Assembly: GCA_934631055.1 (NCBI GenBank) | Contig: CAKTXP010000026.1 | Coordinates: 1-20,778, forward strand | DNA from: an uncultured Clostridia bacterium | GTDB taxonomy: Bacteria > Bacillota > Clostridia > Christensenellales > Aristaeellaceae | Length of the DNA: 20,778 nt | Direction: 5' to 3' | In this document: positions 7,040 to 14,787 of the stretch, in pieces | How positions within the stretch are numbered: the stretch's first letter is position 1 | Layout of the letters: every line of letters begins with the position of its first letter | The notes under the pieces: model-generated | What the model saw: only the letters and a program-made list of their open reading frames with translations | Told to the model about the DNA's origin: nothing | Database searches by the model: none | Made by a program: the position numbers and the translations under genes

Positions 7040-7869
7040 TTCCGTCCCTCCGGTTCTTTCAGTGTGCCGACGATCATGTTTTCGTCGATGGTGATGCTGT
7101 GGATGCCGCTCAGGTCGAGCTTATTCCTGTCTACGTCCGCCAGCATCGGCGTCATCTGCGCGATATGCGCCGCCAGCGCTTCATCGACCGGCACGGTATA
7201 GGTAATCTCCCGCTGTTCCAGCACGTTCATGTGCGCCTGCGCATAGTTTTCCACCGGCGCGGCGTCGTAGCTCGTATGGCGGAGCTGTCCGCCCGCCGCT
7301 TCCCGAAGCTCATGCAGATAGTTGGGGCGCGGCGCAAGCTTGATCAGCACGCCGTCCTTTTTCAGGATGCGCCCGAACTGCGCATAATTCGCCGGCGTAA
7401 AGACGTCCAGCACCACGTCGCAGCAGCCGTCCGCCATCGGAATAGCGGCAAGGTCGCCGACAAAATACGTCGCGCGCTTGTCGCTCTTCGCCGCCAGCAG
7501 GATGGCTTCCTTTGCCAAATCGAACCCGACGCGGGTCATGTTCCTCTCCGGACAGATGCTCCTGAGGTAATATCCTTCCCCGCATCCGGCGTCCGCAATC
7601 ACCGGACATTCTGCCTGGACATATCGGCGAACCGCATCCGAAATGGCGTCGATGACCGGTCTGAATACGCCGGCTTCAAACGCCGCCGCGCGGCTTTCAA
7701 AAAGTTCTTTTCTGTAAAACGAGCTTTTGGCATTGGGCGCAAAGTTCACATGCCCCTGCCTTGCGATATCGTAGCAATGCCCCTTTTCGCAGATCAGGCT
7801 GTTTCCCTGATGACGAAAACTGCCCGAACAGATCGGGCAGCGAAGAAGCGATACGGCTTCATTTTGCAT
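7036..7869 (-). CDS. rlmA: 23S rRNA (guanine-N1)-methyltransferase, RlmA family
   Basis: A SAM-dependent enzyme that methylates a guanine in helix 35 of 23S rRNA (G745 for RlmA-I, G748 for the RlmA-II/TlrB type). The sequence does not say which. The 277-residue protein has the family's N-terminal zinc finger (C11, C14, C27, H31), the GHVNFAPN stretch, SAM motif I ADAGCGEGYYL (92-102), FDLAKEAI as the acidic motif II, and a D-V-F-T-P-x-N motif. It begins after AAGGAG with a 6-nt spacer and is first in a three-gene coupled operon. I see no convincing promoter; the 175 nt upstream are mostly the hairpin element at 7891-8035. Confidence 0.92.
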   Translation of the reverse strand: MQNEAVSLLRCPICSGSFRHQGNSLICEKGHCYDIARQGHVNFAPNAKSSFYRKELFESRAAAFEAGVFRPVIDAISDAVRRYVQAECPVIADAGCGEGYYLRSICPERNMTRVGFDLAKEAILLAAKSDKRATYFVGDLAAIPMADGCCDVVLDVFTPANYAQFGRILKKDGVLIKLAPRPNYLHELREAAGGQLRHTSYDAAPVENYAQAHMNVLEQREITYTVPVDEALAAHIAQMTPMLADVDRNKLDLSGIHSITIDENMIVGTLKEPEGRK

Positions 7870-7890
7870 ATTAGGCTCCTTCAGGGGTGC

Positions 7891-8035
7891 TAGGGGCTCT
7901 CGCCCCTAAACCCCTGGCAGGGAACCTTGTTCCCTGCACCCTTTCCATCCTGTATCGCTCTGCGATACAGGAATAATTCTGTTCAAACCGCCGCGAAGCA
8001 AAATAAGAGATTGAGGAACCTCAGAGCAAAGCCCC
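7891..8035. repeat. Hairpin-array element, copy 1
   Basis: Nearly the whole gap between rlmA and the Eis-like gene is palindromic. It contains a 7-bp stem (7891-7897 with 7902-7908), an 8-bp stem (7918-7925 with 7929-7936), an 11-bp perfect stem (7948-7958 with 7962-7972), the 18-nt core TTCAAACCGCCGCGAAGC (7982-7999), a short TGAG/CTCA stem near 8012-8023, and a minus-strand GGGGCTTTGC at about 8026-8035. The order matches the larger copy at 9373-9598, with the right-hand unit truncated. It does not look like a classical terminator because no T-runs follow the stems. Function unknown. Confidence 0.75.
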
Positions 8036-8044
8036 AGCATTCCC

Positions 8045-9268
8045 TTAGAAATAATCCGAGAAATACGGCTGCTCGATGGGGATGATGTCCTCCAGAATGC
8101 GCACAGCCCTGTCGTTCGCCGCCAGCCGCTCGACGCGCTTGAGATACGTCGGGCGCTTATAGCCGTAAAACATCGCCGTCAGCGTCTGGATATCGCATCG
8201 CACCGTTTCGCCCCGCGTTCCGCCGCGCTCCAAAATGGTGTTGCCTTCCGCGTCCCATCGCAGGGAGAAATCCCCGCAGTTCCATTCCATAATCGGGTCG
8301 TCGATGATGAAATGCAGGTCGTCATGGATGGAAATGATATCAAACGGATACTGCTTGATGAATTCCTCGAAATCGACGATGCGCGCCATGATATACGGCT
8401 CGATCTCTTCCTGAATCTCGCTGTCCTCCAGCAGGAACGCCATCGGCTCGTTCGTGTAGTTGTTGCCGACCACCTTATCGATCATCGAGAAATGTGCCGA
8501 GATGTAGTTCCACAGACCGTGGCGCGCCTCCTGATTGATGTACACCAGTTCCTTGATCCTGAAAATATCGTTGGCGATATAGTAAACCAGATAACCGGTC
8601 GGCTTTTCGTTTGCGTCGTAATAGACCGCGACCAGCACATCATCCGCTTCCCAGCGCCAGTATTCTTCCCATTCCAGCTCGTTGCGCTTGAGCGCGCCGT
8701 GGCGCATGGCGGTAAAAGCATCGTGTACGCGATGAACATCCTCGCTGTCGATGTCCACGCGCTCGACCATGCCGCCGACCTTGTGGTGCTTGGGCAGCTG
8801 CGTATCCTTGATGGTATAGGTCATCTTGTCCGATACGATCTCCCAGCCCTTTTTACGGTAATACGGGATCAGATATGGATAGAGCATCGACACGCACTGA
8901 TGATTCTCCCGCATGTTGCTCAGCGCTTTTTTCATCAGGTGGGACATCAGTCCGTGGCTCATGTATTCCGGATAAGTCGCCACGCCGGTCACGCCGCCCA
9001 TGCTGTACATCTTTCCGAAGAGATTGACCTGCATCGGGTAGACGCTGATCTGCGAGGCAAGCTTATCCCCGTCGAACCAGCCGAACGATTCTGTTTTCTT
9101 CAATACGGGCTTTTTGCTGCGCTCCATTTCCTTCTGATTCCAGCCCAGCGACGCCAGCTCGCTGTCCGTTACCTGGAACGCATAGCGGAGCAGCGCGTTA
9201 TACTGCGCGGTATCGTCCACCGTCAGCCTGCGCATCTGCAATCGGTCTTCCAGCTCACCCTGTTTCAT
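8045..9268 (-). CDS. Eis-like GNAT acetyltransferase with C-terminal SCP-like domain
   Basis: A 407-residue protein with the Eis-family architecture. An N-terminal GNAT domain has the acetyl-CoA motif GGVTGVATYPEYMSHGLMSH, then a second GNAT-like region, then an SCP2-like C-terminal domain. It ends in PYFSDYF, whose free C-terminal carboxylate is typically part of the active site in this family. Eis proteins acetylate amines on aminoglycosides or lysines; the natural substrate here is unknown. The frame is open to an ATG at 9289, but only the ATG at 9268 has a ribosome binding site (AGGAAGGA), so I chose that. It has its own promoter (9319-9348) and sits between the two hairpin elements. Confidence 0.85.
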   Translation of the reverse strand: MKQGELEDRLQMRRLTVDDTAQYNALLRYAFQVTDSELASLGWNQKEMERSKKPVLKKTESFGWFDGDKLASQISVYPMQVNLFGKMYSMGGVTGVATYPEYMSHGLMSHLMKKALSNMRENHQCVSMLYPYLIPYYRKKGWEIVSDKMTYTIKDTQLPKHHKVGGMVERVDIDSEDVHRVHDAFTAMRHGALKRNELEWEEYWRWEADDVLVAVYYDANEKPTGYLVYYIANDIFRIKELVYINQEARHGLWNYISAHFSMIDKVVGNNYTNEPMAFLLEDSEIQEEIEPYIMARIVDFEEFIKQYPFDIISIHDDLHFIIDDPIMEWNCGDFSLRWDAEGNTILERGGTRGETVRCDIQTLTAMFYGYKRPTYLKRVERLAANDRAVRILEDIIPIEQPYFSDYF

Positions 9269-9318
9269 GTTATCCTTCCTGTTCTTCATGTCATGGGAAT
9301 CTGTTCAAAATCGTGTTC

Positions 9319-9348
9319 AGTATACCACAAAACCCGCCCTGATTTCAA
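9319..9348 (-). promoter_or_regulatory. Promoter of the Eis-like gene, nested in a terminator
   Basis: On the minus strand TTGAAA (9343-9348), an 18-nt spacer, then TATACT (9319-9324), 5 of 6 matches at each box. The -35 box lies in the loop of the upstream terminator hairpin. Two TGTTCA direct repeats (plus strand 9302-9307 and 9314-9319) lie 12 nt apart at the expected start of transcription. Confidence 0.65.
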
Positions 9349-9355
9349 GGCGGGT
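9328..9355 (-). terminator. Intrinsic terminator between recA and the Eis-like gene
   Basis: On the minus strand ACCCGCC pairs with GGCGGGT (9349-9355 with 9332-9338), followed by a T-run. It lies downstream of recA and beyond the hairpin element, and is the first hairpin there with a T-tract. Confidence 0.75.
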
Positions 9356-9372
9356 AAGTCGGATACGGGCGG

Positions 9373-9598
9373 AACGATTGGGGCTTTGCCCCAAACCCCA
9401 CCAAGAACCTGAGGTTCTTGGATTTCCCACTTCTTTATCACTTCGTGATAAAGGGATTTAAACTACAAGTTTTACATTCTGTCATGGATTGCAAAGCAAT
9501 CCATGAATTCCAAGTCAATTCAAACCGCCGCGAAGCGAAGAAGGGAGTCTGAGGGATATCATCCCTCAGGCAGGGTTTGGGGCGGCAGCCCCATCGTT
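9373..9598. repeat. Hairpin-array element, copy 2, with terminal inverted repeats
   Basis: Six hairpins in 226 nt: 9378-9394 (7-bp stem), 9401-9421 (9 bp), 9433-9453 (9 bp), 9483-9505 (10 bp), 9549-9569 (9 bp) and 9579-9592 (5 bp). Five of the six have 3-nt loops. The left end (9373-9399) and, on the other strand, the right end (9572-9598) both read AACGAT then GGGGCT...GCCCCAAACCC, so the element is bounded by imperfect inverted repeats of about 27 nt. The 18-nt core TTCAAACCGCCGCGAAGC recurs at 9519-9536. It fills the recA to Eis-like gap almost from the recA stop. Possibly a MITE-like or structured intergenic repeat. Confidence 0.75.
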
Positions 9599-9607
9599 TT
9601 TCCCCCC

Positions 9608-10747
<1,140 letters not shown>

Positions 10748-10759
10748 ATGCTCCTCCTC

Positions 10760-12004
10760 TTATTCCCTGAGCGCCGCCCGACGCACCATGTCCAGCGCCT
10801 TGAGCGTCGCCAATCTGCGAACCCGTCCGCGTCCGCCGCCCAGATTCAGCTTTTCGACCTGTACGCCGTTTTTGTCCGCACAGGCGACGTAGACCAGCCC
10901 GACGGGCTTTTCTTTCGTTCCGCCGCCCGGGCCTGCGATGCCGGTCGTCGCCACGGCAATGTCCGCGCCGCTCTTCTCCCTCAGCCCACAGGCCATTTCC
11001 CGCGCAGTCTGTTCGCTGACCGCGCCGTATGCCTCCAGCGTTTCGGGCTTCACGCCGCAATACTTGACCTTTGCTTCATTCGCATAGGTCACATGCGCTT
11101 CATTCAGCGCCGCGGAAATGCCCGGATAATCCACAAAACTCGCGGCAACCATGCCGCCGGTGCAGCTCTCCGCCGTCGCGACGGTCAAGTGCCGCTCGAT
11201 TAAGGCGCGCCCCGCCGCTTCCTGCATGGAGCCTTCGCTCGTCGGGGTCACGTCATATACGCAGCCGCCCAACACCCCGCAGATGCTCCCGACGACCGGC
11301 TCAACCTGCGCAAGCGCTTCCTGCTCGTCCCTGCCGCGCGCCGTCACGCGGAGCTGGCATTCGCCCAGTGAGCAGTACGGCGCAACCGTCGCGCCCTCGC
11401 CGTTTTCAATCCACTTTGCGCAGAGCTGCGCGACCTGCGATTCGCCCATGCCGTAAATCCGGATGAACCGCGACGCGATGCAGCCGCCCGTCCTCTGCGC
11501 CAGCCTGCCGTAAACCTGCTTGGCAAACATGTCCGCCATTTCATACGGCGGTCCGGGCAGCTGAACGACGATCTTGCCGTCCTGCTCGATCATGCAGCCG
11601 GGTGCCGTTCCGCAGTCGTTGGGCAGGATGATGCAGCCCTTGGCGAACATCGCCTGCTTGCGGTTGTTCATCGGGCATACGCGCCCGACCTTGACGAAAT
11701 ACGCCTGTATCGCGTCCCAGCTCGCCTGATCGAACTCCATCTCCAGACCGAGCAGCTCGGCGGCGATCTCCTTGCTCAAATCATCCTGCGTCGGCCCCAG
11801 CCCGCCGGTCGTGATGACCAGATCGCTTCTGGAAAGCGCCAGCGCAAGCGCCTCGCGCATCCTCTGCGGGTTGTCGCCGACCACCTGATGATGGTAGACG
11901 TCGATGCCCAGGCTCTGCAATTCACGCGAGAGCGTCTGCGCATCGCTGTTGGCGATCTGCCCCATCAGCAGCTCCGTGCCGATGGCAACGATTTCTGCAA
12001 TCAT
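10760..12004 (-). CDS. cinA: CinA: COG1058-type domain plus NMN amidohydrolase (PncC) domain
   Basis: Competence/damage-inducible protein CinA, 414 residues. The N-terminal MoaB-like domain (about 1-165) carries the IGTELLMGQ and TTGGLGPTQDD (65-75) motifs and in characterised homologues hydrolyses ADP-ribose. The C-terminal PncC domain (about 265-414) carries the nucleophile S280 in AESCTGG and ATTGIAGPGGG, and deamidates nicotinamide mononucleotide in NAD recycling. The frame is open far upstream into pgsA, but the conserved MIAEIVAIGTE start at 12004 overlaps the pgsA stop by 4 nt (ATGA), which sets the start. recA follows at 12 nt. Confidence 0.96.
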   Translation of the reverse strand: MIAEIVAIGTELLMGQIANSDAQTLSRELQSLGIDVYHHQVVGDNPQRMREALALALSRSDLVITTGGLGPTQDDLSKEIAAELLGLEMEFDQASWDAIQAYFVKVGRVCPMNNRKQAMFAKGCIILPNDCGTAPGCMIEQDGKIVVQLPGPPYEMADMFAKQVYGRLAQRTGGCIASRFIRIYGMGESQVAQLCAKWIENGEGATVAPYCSLGECQLRVTARGRDEQEALAQVEPVVGSICGVLGGCVYDVTPTSEGSMQEAAGRALIERHLTVATAESCTGGMVAASFVDYPGISAALNEAHVTYANEAKVKYCGVKPETLEAYGAVSEQTAREMACGLREKSGADIAVATTGIAGPGGGTKEKPVGLVYVACADKNGVQVEKLNLGGGRGRVRRLATLKALDMVRRAALRE

Positions 12005-12582
12005 TTTGCTCCACCCAGAACCGCGCGGTTCTGCCAAACGTATTCGCACATCGAGTACAGCGTCATCACCGCCGCGGCAATGGTCAGCACGGCGGGCAGG
12101 ATTCCCTCTCCCGTGACCGTCAAAACCAGCGCCAGTAGCATCTGAAGCACCGTCTTGATCTTGCCGCTCATGCCCGCCGCGATCACATGCCCCTGCTCCA
12201 CAGCGCACAGCCGCAGACCGGACACCACAAACTCGCGCGCAATAAAGATGATGCAGGCAACGACGTTCAGCCGCCCCATCGCCGTCAGCATGATGAACGC
12301 CGTATGCGTCAGCAGCTTGTCGGCAATCGGATCCATGAATTTGCCGAAATTTGTAATCAGGTTGCGCGAACGCGCAAGGTAGCCGTCCAGCAGATCCGTC
12401 AGCGACGCCAGCACAAACACCAGCAGCGGAAAGACGCACAGCGTCTTGTCGCCGCCGAAGCACCAGAGCAGAATCAAGTACAGCGGCACCATCACAATGC
12501 GCATCAGCGTCAGCTTGTTGGGCAGATTCAGCTCTTTCAGCGTCTGCCCCGCCTGTTTCAGCGCACTCAAAAACTTTTTCAT
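12001..12582 (-). CDS. pgsA: CDP-diacylglycerol-glycerol-3-phosphate 3-phosphatidyltransferase
   Basis: An integral membrane enzyme that makes phosphatidylglycerol phosphate, the first committed step to phosphatidylglycerol and cardiolipin. The 193-residue protein shows the complete CDP-alcohol phosphotransferase signature: D63, D66, G67, A70-R71, G80, D84 and D88 in DLLDGYLARSRN and FGKFMDPIADK. Several hydrophobic helices flank it, and the N-terminus has the usual LNLPNKLTLMRI. It overlaps the rimO stop and the cinA start by 4 nt each, so it is coupled on both sides. The rimO-pgsA-cinA-recA order is a familiar Bacillota arrangement. Confidence 0.97.
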   Translation of the reverse strand: MKKFLSALKQAGQTLKELNLPNKLTLMRIVMVPLYLILLWCFGGDKTLCVFPLLVFVLASLTDLLDGYLARSRNLITNFGKFMDPIADKLLTHTAFIMLTAMGRLNVVACIIFIAREFVVSGLRLCAVEQGHVIAAGMSGKIKTVLQMLLALVLTVTGEGILPAVLTIAAAVMTLYSMCEYVWQNRAVLGGAK

Positions 12583-13889
12583 ACGCGTTCTCCCGTCAGA
12601 TCATAGGCTTTTGCGCCCGTGATTTTCACATTCACAAACGTGCCGATCTCGCACGGCTCCTCCGAGCTGAAGAAGATGTTTCCGTCTGTTTCCGGGGCTT
12701 CAAATTCGCTGCGCCCCACATAGCGGTTTCCGCGCTTCTTTTCGACCAGAACGCGGCAGGTCGTGCCCACACGCGCCTTGTTCTGCGCCAGAGAAATGCC
12801 ATGCTGAAGCGTCATCAGCCTGTCATAGCGCTCCTGCTTGACCTCTTCGGGAACCTGATTCGGCATCTCCGCCGCACGCGTGCCGTCTTCCGGACAGAAC
12901 ATGAACGCGCCCATGCGGTCGAACTTGGTTTCCGCAACGAAATCCATCAGTTCTTCAAAATCCTCGTCCGTTTCGCCCGGGAAACCGACCATCAGCGTCG
13001 TGCGCAGCATCATGCCGCGCTCCTTGAACATCCGGCAGACATTGCGGATGTGCGCGCTGGTGTCCGTGCGGTTCATATCGGTCAGAATATGCTGGCTGAT
13101 ATGCTGCATCGGCAGGTCGAGATAATCGCAGACATTCGGCAGACGCTTCATCGTATCCAGCAGCCGCTCGTCCACGCGCTCCGGATAGCAGTACAGCGCG
13201 CGCAGCCATTCCACACCTTCGATGGCGGCGATTTCCTCGATGAGCTGGGGCAGCTGGCTCTCCTCGCCGCCGTCCGTACCGTAGCGGGTCGTGTCCTGCG
13301 CGATGAGCGTAAATTCCCTGACGCCCTGCGCCGCCAGCGTCCTGACCTCCGCCAGAATATCCGCCTTCGGACGGCTGCGATAGCCGCCGCGGATCATCGG
13401 GATCGCGCAGTAGGAACACCAGTTGTCGCAGCCTTCGCCGATGCGGACATATGCGCTGTATTTCGGCGTCGTCAGCACACGCCCGAATTCGTGGAACTGC
13501 CCGTCGTCGTCGGTATAGACCGGACGACCGCCCTTGCCCGCTTCCTGAAGCGCCTGTTCGAGCTTCTGATAGTCGTTGACGCCCATGATGACGTCAACCT
13601 CCGGCATTTCCTCGCGGATGGCTTCCGGATAACGCTGTGCAAAGCAGCCCGTCGCCACCAGCAGGCGGCAGCATCCGGTCTGCTTGTAGCCCGCCATTTC
13701 AAACAGGGTCGAAATGGCTTCTTCCTTCGCGGACTGAATGAATCCGCAGGTGTTGACGATGATGACCTCCGCCCGGGACGGGTCGGAAACGATCTGATAG
13801 CCGTGTTCTTTCAGCACGGCGAGCATCTGCTCGGAATCGACGCGGTTTTTGCTGCATCCCAGCGAAATCAGCCCTACTGTTGTTGCCAA
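12579..13889 (-). CDS. rimO: Ribosomal protein S12 methylthiotransferase RimO
   Basis: A radical-SAM enzyme that adds a methylthio group to a conserved aspartate of ribosomal protein S12. In 436 residues it has the N-terminal UPF0004 domain with three cluster cysteines (C12, C48, C82), the radical-SAM triad CDNWCSYC (C154, C158, C161), GGYRSRP, and a C-terminal TRAM domain ending near DLTGERV. The ISLGCSKNRVDSE opening and the YCYPERVDERLLD segment favour RimO over MiaB. The start is TTG at 13889, the only frame position that gives the conserved N-terminus; AAGGAG lies 9 nt upstream. It is the first gene of the cluster, and its stop overlaps the pgsA start. Confidence 0.95.
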   Translation of the reverse strand: MATTVGLISLGCSKNRVDSEQMLAVLKEHGYQIVSDPSRAEVIIVNTCGFIQSAKEEAISTLFEMAGYKQTGCCRLLVATGCFAQRYPEAIREEMPEVDVIMGVNDYQKLEQALQEAGKGGRPVYTDDDGQFHEFGRVLTTPKYSAYVRIGEGCDNWCSYCAIPMIRGGYRSRPKADILAEVRTLAAQGVREFTLIAQDTTRYGTDGGEESQLPQLIEEIAAIEGVEWLRALYCYPERVDERLLDTMKRLPNVCDYLDLPMQHISQHILTDMNRTDTSAHIRNVCRMFKERGMMLRTTLMVGFPGETDEDFEELMDFVAETKFDRMGAFMFCPEDGTRAAEMPNQVPEEVKQERYDRLMTLQHGISLAQNKARVGTTCRVLVEKKRGNRYVGRSEFEAPETDGNIFFSSEEPCEIGTFVNVKITGAKAYDLTGERV

Positions 13890-13952
13890 GTTCTTTTTCT
13901 CCTTTAACCGACGCGGCTTCCCGCGCGGATTCTGTTATAGTCATACAGGGTT

Positions 13953-13981
13953 ATTTTATCATGCCCGCGCGTCAAATACAA
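13953..13981 (-). promoter_or_regulatory. Weak candidate promoter for rimO
   Basis: On the minus strand TTGTAT (13976-13981), 17 nt, then TAAAAT (13953-13958). The -10 matches 5 of 6, the -35 only 3 of 6. It lies between the upstream terminator and rimO, so its position is sensible. Confidence 0.3.
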
Positions 13982-13982
13982 G

Positions 13983-14011
13983 AAAAAGCCGCCCGCAAAA
14001 ATCGGACGGCT
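13983..14011 (-). terminator. Intrinsic terminator after the VanZ-like gene
   Basis: On the minus strand a 9-bp stem (14003-14011 with 13987-13995, one G-U pair) has a 7-nt loop and is followed by TTTTT. It ends the transcript of the small membrane protein gene, whose stop is at 14047. Confidence 0.8.
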
Positions 14012-14013
14012 CT

Positions 14014-14041
14014 ATTATATCATATCCTGTCCAAAACACAA
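14014..14041 (-). promoter_or_regulatory. Extended -10 promoter abutting the terminator
   Basis: On the minus strand TGATATAAT, an extended -10 with a perfect TATAAT at 14014-14019, has a poor -35 TTGTGT at 14036-14041 (16-nt spacer). Transcription would start about 14007, inside the 5' arm of the terminator hairpin, so the new transcript would lack a complete stem and could read on into rimO. Confidence 0.45.
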
Positions 14042-14046
14042 GAACA

Positions 14047-14499
14047 TCAGTTCCCGTTTTGTTCCGTTTTTTCCACAGGCTCCACGCGCAGCGCATTCCT
14101 GGCGCGCACTCTTCCGGCGATAAACTGAACCAGCAGCACCGCCAGCCGATAGGCTGTATAGATGGCAAAGAACAGCAGCACGCCATACAGTCCCGCAACG
14201 ATATCGTCAAAGTCCATATCGCCCGTTCCCGTGATCTTCTGTCCGATCTCAATAGCAAAACCGAGTACGGTCATCACCGTAAAGACATAGATAAACGAGA
14301 TCGCCGTGACGCTCCACTTCGCCAGCCTTTTAAAGACGAAATGGACGAAAAAGAACAGCACCATGCCGACAGCGAACATCACCAGGAAATGCAGTTCCTT
14401 ATCGCCGAGCGCCAGCTCAAAATTATCGTTCAAATGCAGAATGGACTCATGAATCTGCGCCACGATCATTGTCATTTCATAAAGGATTGATTCAAACAC
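14047..14499 (-). CDS. Small VanZ-like membrane protein
   Basis: A 150-residue protein with four probable membrane helices. The segment LGFAIEIGQKITGTGDMDFDDIVAGL (broken here only as a description) fits the VanZ-like E-x-x-Q plus D-x-x-D pattern, with acidic residues facing the membrane surface. Some VanZ-like proteins affect glycopeptide tolerance, but most are uncharacterised and no activity can be assigned. An ATG exists at 14520 without a ribosome binding site. The GTG at 14499 has AGGAG 9 nt upstream, so I prefer it; the longer form would add seven residues. It appears to be a single-gene unit ending at the terminator at 13983-14011. No clear promoter was found upstream. Confidence 0.7.
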   Translation of the reverse strand: MFESILYEMTMIVAQIHESILHLNDNFELALGDKELHFLVMFAVGMVLFFFVHFVFKRLAKWSVTAISFIYVFTVMTVLGFAIEIGQKITGTGDMDFDDIVAGLYGVLLFFAIYTAYRLAVLLVQFIAGRVRARNALRVEPVEKTEQNGN

Positions 14500-14604
14500 G
14501 CCTTTTCTCTCCTCTCCCATGGATAAGCGAGGCGCAAAGGGAAGGCATTAGGCTGCCGCCCAAGTCCTTTCCTCGATTACCTCAATAACTATCCGTATTA
14601 AAAA

Positions 14605-14657
14605 GACGCAGGAAAGAGGCTTTTTCTTCCCAATGCGCACTTTTTTCTTCATGCGTC
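14605..14657. other. Structured stretch upstream of the VanZ-like gene
   Basis: GACGCA (14605-14610) pairs with TGCGTC (14652-14657) around a GGAA/TTCC inner stem. On the minus strand the stem is followed by TTTTT. On the plus strand a shorter CGCA/TGCG version is followed by TTTTTT. The 288-nt gap 14500-14787 otherwise holds only the terminator at 14724-14765 and no gene that I can see. It may be a leader attenuator for the VanZ-like gene or a backup terminator for the upstream SGNH gene. Confidence 0.4.
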
Positions 14658-14723
14658 CAAAGATGATTTTCCAAGCGGGGCGATTTCCCTGCACATTGTT
14701 GAAATCCATTTCACCTTGATATC

Positions 14724-14765
14724 AAAAAACGGCTCTACTCCGTTTGAAATCCGAAATAAAGCCGT
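14724..14765 (-). terminator. Intrinsic terminator after the SGNH gene
   Basis: On the minus strand ACGGCT (14760-14765) pairs with AGCCGT (14729-14734), followed by six T residues. The 24-nt loop is long, so the hairpin is weaker than others here. It lies 22 nt after the stop codon. Confidence 0.65.
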
Positions 14766-14787
14766 GTATTTTGCGTTTCAAGCGTGA

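Noticed and set aside
8312..9412. A 366-codon plus-strand frame opposite the Eis-like gene
   Set aside because: It runs through the promoter and terminator region and has shadow composition.
9373..9598. CRISPR array
   Set aside because: The units are different hairpins, not identical direct repeats with regular spacers, and no cas gene is present.
12801..13907. A 368-codon plus-strand frame opposite rimO
   Set aside because: It is the mirror of rimO codon use and has no recognisable domain or ribosome binding site.
14014..14019. Evidence that TATAAT here drives a tiny terminated RNA
   Set aside because: The expected start lies inside the hairpin arm, so the terminator could not form in that transcript. 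A nested promoter for rimO is the better reading.
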